64,000 nucleotides of DNA, taken from contig WPIO01000012.1 in assembly GCA_009760855.2 (NCBI GenBank), positions 62,001-126,000 on the forward strand, read 5' to 3'. Position numbers and translations under genes: made by a program. Position 1 is the first letter of the stretch. Each line of letters starts with the position of its first letter. Source of the DNA: Cristatella mucedo. Lineage: Eukaryota > Bryozoa > Phylactolaemata > Cristatellidae. Below the pieces are notes generated by a model. That model saw only the letters and a list, made by a program, of their open reading frames with translations, was not told the DNA's origin and searched no databases. This document shows positions 19,986-30,600 of the stretch, piece by piece.

Positions 19986-20429
19986 TGGTTTTTATAAAAT
20001 TGCCATAAAATCATTAAGAAGCGTTCTACTCACCGGGAGTTGTGGTGGCAGCTTTACACTAGTGCCGTCGTTATATTTTCTCCTCGAACCTGGCTTATAA
20101 GAAGAAATCTGTCCGTTGGAAAAAGACGCGGGTTCGTGCAATGTAATCATGCCGTTCAAGGACAACAGACCGGAATTACGGGAAGAGTGGGTGTGAAAAC
20201 TTAAATGGCCTATCCACGAGCCGGATTTAGATAGCGTAAAAAGACCCAACGAAATAGAGCGGCGTCAGAATACAAAAAATACTGTATACCCATTTTTCCT
20301 CATCAAAAATAGATTGACCGCCACTAAACCAGTGTCGAGACTCATACTAGCTTGATCAATGTCCTATAGACAGATATTTGAACTGGCGAATATTCTGAAA
20401 TTCTCGATATTCTTAAAGGTTCACTGGTT

Positions 20430-21880
20430 AAAGTCAACCACATCATTTCAAGAAATTGCGCTCGCTCAATCTCGGGCAATGCTTGTCAATCTACGGCAAC
20501 GGCTCGGCTCGAAGCAGCAATCCACTACAATCCTTGGCAAGTCGATACTAAATTGGTTGCACGAAGTGCCGATTGCCATCGCATTTCACATCTCTTTATG
20601 CTAAAAGTGAAATCGTAGGACTTTCAAGCTATTTTATACGTTAATTGTCAACAATGCACGGCAATCGACAGCAATGGCAGGGACCAATACCGAAATCCGT
20701 GGCAGATCGACGAGGAATCGGCTGCACCAAGCTCCAACTCTCATTCCACGTAACATCTCACTGCTCGAGCACATACTTTCAACCCTTTCAACCAGGTCTC
20801 ATCGTTCAATCTTGGGCAATACATGGCAATCGACGACAATGACACGGGCAAATACGGCAATCCATTATGGTCCATCGCAAATAACTGGAAAGTGATTGGG
20901 CCAAGATAAAATAGATCTTACCTGTCACACTCCACTGTGTCGAAAGTGCAATCAAATCCTTTCAACCAATAACACACGTACAATCTCGAGCAACGAACGG
21001 CAATCGACAGCAATGTCCTGGGCCAATACCCCAATTCCCGAAAAATTGAAGAGAAATTGGCAGCGTGGAAGACTCAATTGTCATTACATATAACATTCCG
21101 CTGCGTCCAAAGTAAAACCGTGGAATTTTCAAAATGCTTTGTTTGTTAACTGTCAGCAATGCACGGCAATCAACACCAATGGTAGGGGCCGATAGCGAAA
21201 TCCGTGGAAAATTGACAAGATTGGCAGCAATAAACTGCAACTCTCATTCCACGTTACATGTACCTGTGTTCGCGCATAATTTTCACCCATTGTGGTGTTC
21301 AATCGACGGCAATGCATGACAATCGACGACAATGGCCTGTAGAAATACGCCGATCCATAATGGACAGTTACAAATTGGCCGACAGTTGCTGAGAGATGCT
21401 CCAACTTTTCTTGCGAAGTGCACTACACTGCATTAAAAGTGCAGCCACATCCTTTTGGGCAATCGACAAAGGCACAATCGAGAGCAATGCACAGCAATCG
21501 ACGGCAATGGCCCGGTCTCTGCAGCAATCTGGTTCAAATTTTCTGGAAATTGGCTGTTTACATTTGTAATTATCCTCTGACATAACGCTCACTGTGGGCG
21601 TTCATACTGTCCTTGATCGCGTTCAACCTTGGGCCATCCCTGGAAATCGATGGCAATTGCCCGAGACGATACAGCAATCTGTGATTGTCTGTTACAATTA
21701 TAAACAAAGCTGGTGGGAGAAGATCAAATTTTGTCTTGCGTAACAGTGGGCTGCATTAAAAGTGCAATCGCATCCTGTCAACCAATCTTGAACGTACAGC
21801 CGAGGGCTGTGCGCGGCAATCGACGGCAACGGCCTGGGAAAATACGGATATCTATAACGGTCCATAAAAAATAGACTGGA
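20430..21880. repeat. satellite-like array 1, about nine monomers of about 165 bp
   Basis: The word GCAATCGACGGCAATGGCC, variably mutated, recurs near 20492, 20660, 20826, 21000, 21165, 21318, 21494, 21643 and 21815 (mean spacing about 165 bp). Each copy also has AATACGGCAATCC-like, TTCCACGTAACATCTCACTG-like and AAAGTGCAATC-like words in fixed order. Monomers are heavily diverged. Small ORFs within it are chance. The same monomer in opposite orientation forms array 2. Confidence 0.85.
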
Positions 21881-22220
21881 TTTCGCCAGGGGGCGACCCT
21901 AACGTCGGCGGACATATCTAAGGCTACGGCTGACTGACTGTCTGCACCGCCAAATTCAAAGGGTGCGGTCGCACAGCCTGCGAGTAGCACAAAAAACCCA
22001 GACGGCACGTAGCGCAGCTTGGTTTCGATTACTATTAATAGATTATTCGAAATCACCACGCGAGTAAACCGGTGCCTTGCGAGCGTCGCGAAAATAGCGA
22101 TTTCTTCGTATAGGCAGGACCAACCGCAATCTTTAATGGCGGCGGCTGCAGCGGACGACGCGGCGACTCGGGCGGTATCGCAGCTCGTCGTCGCCGCCGA
22201 CGCCGGCCTGGCAGCTCTGC

Positions 22221-23389
22221 TCAGTCCGGCATGGATAGCGACAGGCGCCTGATTTGCTCTCTTCTCTCGCGCCGCCTCGAAGACAAGACGACGTCCGACG
22301 ACGAGCGCAAGCTGTCGTCGTCGTCGTCTTCGCGGCCGTCGCTCCGCGCCGTCTTCAGTGAAGCGCGGCGCTCGCCAGACCCCTCGCGTATCGGCGCCGC
22401 CGCTCCCGAAGCGCCGGCGCCGCGAGCGCTCCCTCTCCTTTGCCGCCGCTCGGCGCCGCTCGTTCGGTCACCGCTGCCGCCGGCACGGCTACCGGATGCA
22501 GTTCGCAAGCCTCTTGCGGACGCCGTCGCCACCGGCGACGGACGCGAATCGTCTGCCGTCGAAGGAGTGGCCAGCATTGCGACGGCGGTTCGGTCGCACC
22601 AGCCGGCGTACTCGGCGGCGGCCGTGGTGCGACAAGACGACGACGACGTCGCCGTGGACGCCGTCGAGTTGCTGCCGGCGGGGTGCGCCGCCGCCGCCGC
22701 CGCCGTCCTCGTCGTCATCGACGCGTCGCTGAAGGTCGTCGACGCCAGGCTGGACGCCACCGTCGCCTGATGGACAGGGTGGTGACGCCGGCGGTGCGGC
22801 AGCACCGAACACACGGTGCAGAGGCAAGCGGCGGCAACGAGCGTGCCGGCGCACGTCGCGAGGACGACGTAAGCGACGTCGCTGCCGCCGCCGACGCCGG
22901 CGTCGCCGCCGTCGGGCCCTGCGTACGGCTCGACGCTGGCGTTTCTCAAGCACGTGCCCGCCGTCGCCACGCGTCCGTCCGCACAGAGGCAGAGCGTGTA
23001 GGAGCAGACTACCGGCTCGGCGAGGCCGAGCGACGCAGCTTCGCGCCTTCCGGCGGCTCGCTGGCACGGCGCATCGTCGTAGCAGCGCCGCACGCACACT
23101 CCGCCGACGCACGACGGCTGGTGGTCTGCGCGGCCGCCGCCGCCGCCGCAGTCGTCGCTGCCGAAGCAGTAGGTCAGCACCGGCGGCTGACGCGTGCCGC
23201 TCGACCACCGGCCGCGCGCGCCGCCGCCGCGGCCGGTGCGACAGGCCGATCCGTTTAGCGGACGCCCGTCCTCGCAGAAGCAGCGGCCGAGTATGCAGAC
23301 CGATCCGTCGACGCCGCAGTTGTCTGTGCACATGCGCGCGCACGTCACCTTGTCGCAGGCGAGCTCGCTTGTACACGCGACGTCGCACC
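22221..23389 (-). CDS. LRR/EB receptor last exon: EB-like modules, transmembrane helix, tail
   Basis: Acceptor ctccgtgcgtgcag; stop TGA at 22221. Cysteine pattern begins CDVACTSELACDKVTCARMC, then GVDGSVCILGRCFCEDGRPL, which is EB-type (stuttering C-x-C in a secreted module). A second Cys-rich part (SCVGGVCVRRC; VVCSYTLCLCADGRVATAG) follows. The helix VAYVVLATCAGTLVAAACL is followed by HRRRHH (stop-transfer). The tail is Ser/Ala/Arg-rich with an acidic EDDDDD run and ends LRSSSDVVLSSRRRERREQ, then LSLSMPD. Confidence 0.75.
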
Positions 23390-24607
23390 CTGCACGCACG
23401 GAGGAGAGTGCGCGATGCTGTGGCGCCCGAAGCCATCAGCAGGCTTCTGTGCACTTCCGACCCGTCTCATTTTAACTAAATTTAGCGCGCTCTCCCGCCG
23501 GCGGCCGATTAGCGTTGAGTTCGCAATTACGATTTCCTATAGATATTTGCTTGGTTTCTACGCTTTCTAACTTCAATTAATGTTCACCCCTCTGCATTTA
23601 TAACACAGGATGGCATCTTCTCTGCACTCACGCGTCGGTAGAACAGCCAATCGTGGGCCTCTTTCATCGCCCACTTTCAGCCGTTCTCTCCACTTGGCCG
23701 GTCGGCACAGACGATCTCGATTGCTAATTGGCTGCCTCCTCGCTAGAGAGTCTCCTCTCGCTGCAGTGCACGAAGCCATCACGCTCTCCGAGCCAGGCTA
23801 AGCCAGTATCCGGTGCCGGAAGTGCCGCGTCGCGAGACAGCGCGTCGATGTGCACAGGCGCGGGGCGCCGAAAGCTCACCTGCCTTGTACACGGCTGAGG
23901 ACGAGTTGAACGCGGCAACGGGACACGCCGAGCCAGCGTCGGAGGCGGTGGTGGCGGTGGCATCCGTCGCGTCTTTCTCGCTGTCATTCTGACATCGCTC
24001 GCTGCCGAACCCGCGCAGGACTGTGACGGTGCCCGAGCCGGCGAACGCGCGGAGCTCGGCGCACCACGAGCAGGGCGGGGCGCCGCCGCCGCTGTCGCCG
24101 GTGACGTTGCCGCCGCGAAGCCAGGCGCTGCTCGAGGAGTTGATCTCCTCAGCCACGACCCGTGGAAGAATGCATGGGCAGAGGTCCGGGTTAGCGCACA
24201 GCCGAAGCTGCAACGCATCGGCTGTGCGCACGCGCTCGGAGCGAGCGCATCACGCCGCGACGCTGGGGAGACGCGCCGCTGGGGATGAACGACAGCGCTA
24301 GACGTCGGCGTCTTCATCGCATTGAAGCGGCGGCGGCGGCGGCGGCGGCGCGCTGCTAAATCAGCAGCAGATCGCGACTGATATTCGTCGCTCTCGGATA
24401 GTGAATTATCAAGGCTCTGAAGCGCTTGTGCGATATCTATGGCAAGGGAAGCTTAAAAGCCGCGTAACGGCCACGAAGTGGGCGTTAAAGCCGCTAAGCT
24501 GAGTGGCGCTCAAGGCTTTGAACCGTACACAAGTCGTCGTACACCATGGCTGACTCTGCAAGCCCGTAACCCTCATCCGCCGTAGCCGACTAGACTTAAT
24601 ATATATG

Positions 24608-24638
<31 letters not shown>

Positions 24639-27600
24639 TTATATATGGACTGGTATGGATATGGACTCGTTATGCTAAGCTGAGGGCACCCTTCGTTTCT
24701 GCGGCGTTCCCGCTAGTGCAAGCGATAAATGCGATACATGCATTGCTGCCGCACCCACAAGTCGTGAGTCGCTATTCCAAGGCTTGGAGCTTCGTCAGTA
24801 CGTGTCACGTGTTGGCTGAGACCAGTGCCGCCGCCGCTGCTGCGAGCGCTGCATTTGCCTTCCAGTTCTGTACAGACGTGAAAGCTGCAGCCACGCCCCG
24901 CTTGTGACAGCGAGCCGCCCGGTTCCTTCAGTCTGCATCCGGGCCCTGACGCCTGCGCTCTCTCGTATTCGCTCGGGCGGATACCTGACGACGTGCATCG
25001 CCGCGCAGAGTTAGCGGCCTTATACCTGAAGACAGCCGGGGGGCGGGGGCAGGCGTGATGAAAGGCGACCGCTGCGCCGCCGCTGAGCCAGTTCTGGCGA
25101 CGCTGCGGCCGCCGAGCCGGAAGTCGAGCAAGCGAGCTCGGGAGGGGGTCCACCTCGAAAAGAATGCGCGTTCCGCGCGCGCGATCGCCCGCCGCCGCCG
25201 CATCCGGCGCTGGCGCGCTGGGCGGGCATTCGCGCGCGCACCGCGCTCTGGTTGGCTCCGAGCGCCCGGTAGGCGATCAGCACCGGCACGTCGATGCACG
25301 AGACGCCGACGATGACGAACGTGGACGTGCGAAAGGCGACGCTGCGCAGGAGCGGCTTCGAGCCGCCGTCGAGCGTCCAGGCGGGCACGTGGCTGAGGCT
25401 GGGCAGGTCGAGCAGCAGCAGGTGCGCGAGTCGCGGCAGCGCGTCGTCCAGGACGCCGACCGAGGCGAGGCTGCGCAGGCGCCGCAGCACGACGCGCTGC
25501 AACTGCCGCGCGGCGTCGGCGAGGGCGCCGCGCTCGATCGCCTCGAGGCGCGGGCTGTCCTCGACGACCAGGCGCGTCACCGTCGGCTCCAGGCCGGCGA
25601 ATGCGTCTCTCTTGATGCTCTGCAAACGACAAGGCGGCGGCGGCGGTGCCGCCGCCGCCGAAGCGCCGTCGGTGAGGGCCGTGACGTCGCGCGCGGCGCC
25701 GGGCAGCGGGTGGCGCGCGCGCGCGGCTAGTACCCGCACGGCGATGCCGCGCTGGGCTGCGCGCCCGTGCACGCGCCCGAGGAGGCCTGACGGAAAGCCG
25801 GATCGAGAGAGAGAGCGGCCGCGCGCGCGCGGCCGCTCTCGCTACGCTGCGGGTTTTCTCATTTCTAGCGGCTGCACGAGCGCTCGGTAGACGAGCGTCT
25901 ACTGTGGGCAACCGCGTTCGGATTGGCTTGTAAATGTCTGCGCGACGACGTCGCCTGTGCCGTGCGTCTGTGCGACGGCCGATGCTGACCGCAGCGCTAA
26001 TCGATGCGGACGGACGGATCGCCGCCTGTTAATTCAGCTAATATTTATTTATCTATTTAATCAATTTCAATTTAATGCCTCAACGTACGGTTTTCTATTC
26101 CGGAGAGGCATGTCGGCTATTGGGCATTTCTTTAGCGAAATACTTTAGTGAAAGCCGTTGCTCTGACGAGTTTTGAGCTATAAAAAGGCACTGCTCGCTC
26201 TTGGCCTCGGCGGCCGCATGTCTTGTAGGTGGATGCGCATGAAACGGGAAACAGCATACAAGACGGGGCTTAGCCGCGCGAGCGCGCCGCTGGGGCGGCG
26301 CGGCGCCAGCACCGCCCCAGGCAATGGGCTGCTGCATTGTCTTTCTAAGCAGGCTCGCGGCACTTTTCGCGTCAGAGCGTCCTCCCATTGATAGTAATGT
26401 AATGTAATGCGTATCCGTCTATAAATCCACAAAGTCATAAAGACCATGTGGGTGTTACGCAGGAGAGTTGTGTGTAGCGCACTCACAGCCCGAGCGGCTT
26501 TCGGTACGCATTCGGTAGCCAACAGACTTCGTCTCACTTGATAATAGTAATAATGCATTTTTATAGAGCCCTCAGAGAACTCCGTCTCTTTCTAACACTT
26601 TAAATTTACTGCAAAGAAAGCTTGATCGAATGGTTAGTGGTAGCATGCTCAATATCACTAAGCATAATGTGGTTAGAGTTTATATGCACAGGGTCAGCAT
26701 GCAGATTTAGGTAGTGTCAGCACGCATAAGCACACAACGGACGAATCGCGTGGATCCACTAAATCCTGTGATAAATAGATGCGTTTCGTATTTAGCTTCT
26801 TTTTAAATGTGGACAAGTCAGGGGAGTGAGTTCCAGGCTTTTGGAGCGTACGAACTAAAGGCGTGGTCTCCGCCGGATTTGAGGTTCGTACGAGGTACGA
26901 GGTAAACGATTAGATTTCAAAAAGCGGACGGTGTGATGCTCAGCCTGGTGGAGGAGTAAATCTGATCGTTAGTTTGTTGCCAAATAATGAAGGGACCTAA
27001 AACTGAGTGACAGAACCTTGAAGTCGATGCACCGCTTGACTGTGAGCCTGTGCAGGTCAGCTGGAAGTGGTGCGGTGTGGCAACTGCGACGCTCAAGGCA
27101 GACAAGCCTCGCTGCAGAGTTTTGCATCAGCCGCAAGCGCCTGCGATTATAACCAAACAAGCCGGGAGAACAGCGACCAAAGCATTTGATTCGCAGAAGC
27201 AAAGAGCTTGCTAGCTTTCTGTCGACGCACCAATCTATGAACGGCACTGCAAGATAAAATAACTACCGTAGAGATGGAAGCGTGGAAGACTTGGAAAGGA
27301 GGCTGCGTCACGTGGATAGATGCTTCCGCTCTGCCGCGGCGGCAAGGCGGACATTTTCTTAAAAAGGTCCGTTGCATTCAACCTGCTCATAAGCTTAACA
27401 GGTCAAATATTTTGGAGACCGTGCATTTAGTTCGTATGCTCCTAAAGCCTGGAACTCAACCATGATTTCCGTCACGGCATCCCCTAACTTGACCACATTT
27501 AAAAAGAAGCTGAAAACGAAACGCGTGGCAACATGGGGTACAGCCTCTATGTAGAGGCTGTAGATTAGGCAAATGTTTTAGCCGGACCGCGTAAAGCCGC

Positions 27601-30600
27601 TGACGGCCACATTATTACCCTTTCTCAACTTGAATGACGCCGTAGCTGACATGACTTGACAGTCATTCCCAAACCAAGTGTCACTCAGAAACTGGAAAGT
27701 CAAACCCGCGAACGGGCTGCGATAAAGAATATTCTGTAGCTTATGCATAAAATTTGGATACCCTATTCGAAAGTGACCTAGCACCAACTCGATGACCAGG
27801 TCAGGACCGCATGACCAGTCAGCTCCGTATCAGTAGCAGTATCGGCCCGACAGCAGTGGTCGAGGTAGTGTGCTGCCCTTGCCGCCCACTATTTCAACTA
27901 CGCAGAGACGTAGTGCCGAGAATATTCGAAGTTGCACTATTAAATTAAAATAGTAGCTGTTTTAAAAGCCTCATTTGTATAGCGGCAGAAGAGCATAGTT
28001 TATGCATGAAATTTGGATATTCAGTTCCGAAGTGACCTAGCCCTAACTAGATGACCATGTCAGCTGACGAGGTCAGGACTGCATGACCAGTCAGCTCCGT
28101 ATGTGTAGCAGAATCGGCCGCCCAACGGTAGCGTGCTGCCCCTGCCTCCAACTATTTTGATCAGACGGAGACGTAGTGTCGAGAATATTTGAAGTTGCAC
28201 TATTAAGTAAAAATCTCAGCTGATTTAACAACCTCTTTGCGTAGCGGCAGAAGAAGAGCCTTAACGGCTACCGCCACCGCTTGCAGTTGGCAATAAAGGA
28301 TCGCCCAACTGCAGGATTCGAACCCACGAGCTCGGTCGCGAAGAGAAAGCTTCTTTCCACTTTACCTCCTGAGCTGTCACGGCATTGTAATAAGACTGCG
28401 TTCGCTGATATGATTCGTAATACGGGCTTTCCCTCGCCTCGCTCCAGCGGTAAACGCTTATCAAAACGCCGCTTATTGTGGAAAAAGCCGCCCCGTCTAG
28501 TCCACTGAGAGCAGGCGACTAACTTGCCATTTTCTCCAACCTCCTTATGCAGCAGCAGCTCGGCAGTATCGTCTGTACGGGTCAAGCTGCGCTGCGATAC
28601 GCTTACTAGGAGTGTGCAGCCGCTAGTTAACCTGTATCTTGGTAAGTCCCTGACACCGATGCATGAATGCAAGATGCATCTCTCTCCCATAGCGCTCACG
28701 GTAAATGTGCACTGCAGGACGGCGGGGCGACTTTCGATATTGTGCTTAGACAGTTGTGGATGCGTGCAGCCCTGTGGTTCACGTGACATTGTATTGTCAC
28801 ACCGCCAGGCTGTCTGTCGAGTTGTTTCTGCAGGTTTCAGATGACGTACATGTCCGCCACGTTTCAGAATGCCCCTAAACGTTTCGTGGCCAGGAAGCTG
28901 TTATGGGTAACTAGTCCCAGACTCGCCGTCCTGCGGATGACAAAACAGTCGGCAAATGTTTAGCAATGGGTCCAAACTGCCTGTCCCAAGTAAGTTAGTG
29001 CACAGTTGCTTAGTACTGCGTGTTCTGTCGTGTTCTGCCTGCCTGCCGTAGTAAGTAATAGCGTGCACAAGTCTCCGGCAACACCTCCTGCAATTTCCTC
29101 AACCGGTGAGAGTACCCTCCAAAATGCTACCCTTCAATAACTGGCGAAACATATTTTCCGTGTAAACCGAAGAGCGAGCAAATTTCTAGCCACGACACCG
29201 CCCGTGCCCGGTTGGCAAAGGACCCATGCATGCATAGTATGCGTTCTTCTGGGGCCCGGCGTTCTCGCCGGCATGACGAAGAACGAATAACGCCGGAGCC
29301 CCTCCCTCCCTCCCTCGCATACGCGTTGCGCATATCGACGACGGCGATTGTATTGGACGCAGGCGAGCGAGTGGTTCGTACTGGTGAACGTTAGATGGTT
29401 GTTGACGTCGGGTAATAATAATAATACATTTGTTATAGTGACCTCAGAGAACTCGCTCTCTTTCTACGCACTTCGCATTAGCTGCACAGGAAACACGAGT
29501 GAATGGTTAGTTGTAGCATGCTCAATAAACAACAAGAAAAACATGGTTAGAGGCGACATGCAACACAGGGTCAGCAAGCAAATATGGTTAGTAGCAGCAG
29601 GCATAGCGTCAGCACGCATAAGCACATAAAAGTCAAATCACAGGGATTCACTAGATGTTGTGATAAATAAATGCGTGTAGGCTTCTCTGGAGCGAGAAGC
29701 GAGAATTAGGAGGGGATAGCGTCTGCAAAGGCCGGCGCACTGGCAGAAAGGCTGGAGTGCGGCGATGATAGAATCACGTGATCCACGCGTCCATTCCTCG
29801 TCTTTAAATATAGCGTGCTGTAATACGCAAGAAAAGTTGGAACTTCTCCCAGCATCTTATGGTCTATTTGTAATGGACCGTTAAAATACAATTCGTTTGT
29901 ATAGCACCCTAAGGGAGTTTAATCTCTATTCAGGTGCTTTGCGTATGCCACAGGGCTTGAGCCTATGACCTTGACCAGACCTTGGTCGCGGCGAGCACCT
30001 TAACCACTGAACCAAACCAGACCGTTATAGATTGGTGTATTTTCCCGGGCCATTTCCGTCGGTTTCCCTGCATTGGCGTCGATTTAACGCACACAGTGGG
30101 TGCAAATTATGCGCGCGCACAGTGAGATTTTAGATGGAACTAGAACCGCAGTTACGCTCATACCAATCTTGTCAATTTTCCACGGATTTCGGTATAAACC
30201 CCGACCGTTTTTGTCAACTGCCTTGCATTGCTGATAGTTAACGAACAAAGCAGATTGAAAATGCCACATTTACACTTCGGACGCAGTGAAATGTGATACG
30301 TAATAGCAATTGGAGCTTCTCGCTTACAATTTCTTGTCGGTTTGCCGCAGGTTGGGGTATTAGCCTAGGTTATTGCTGTCGATTGCCATTCGTTGCTTTC
30401 AACTGTACGAGCGCGATTGGTTAAAAGTATGTAGTTGCACTTTAAACACAGTGCACTGTGATAGGTAAGAAAGGTTTAAACTTGGCCCAATCACTTTCCG
30501 GTGATTTGCGATGGATCGCAATGGTTTGCCGTATTTTCTCAGGCGATTGCTATTGATTGCTCGAGATTGAACAAATGGTGTGTCAAAATAATGTGCACGT

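Noticed and set aside
22440-23258. 272-codon plus-strand Arg-rich ORF
   Set aside because: Antisense shadow of the EB/transmembrane exon of the receptor gene.
25164-25890. long plus-strand ORFs opposite the LRR exon
   Set aside because: Antisense shadow of the LRR-coding exon; the LRR pattern is clear on the minus strand only.
28268-28789. 173-codon minus-strand ORF
   Set aside because: Its C-terminal part is a SINE-A (GSNPAVGRSFIANCK is the B-box region translated), so it is chance.
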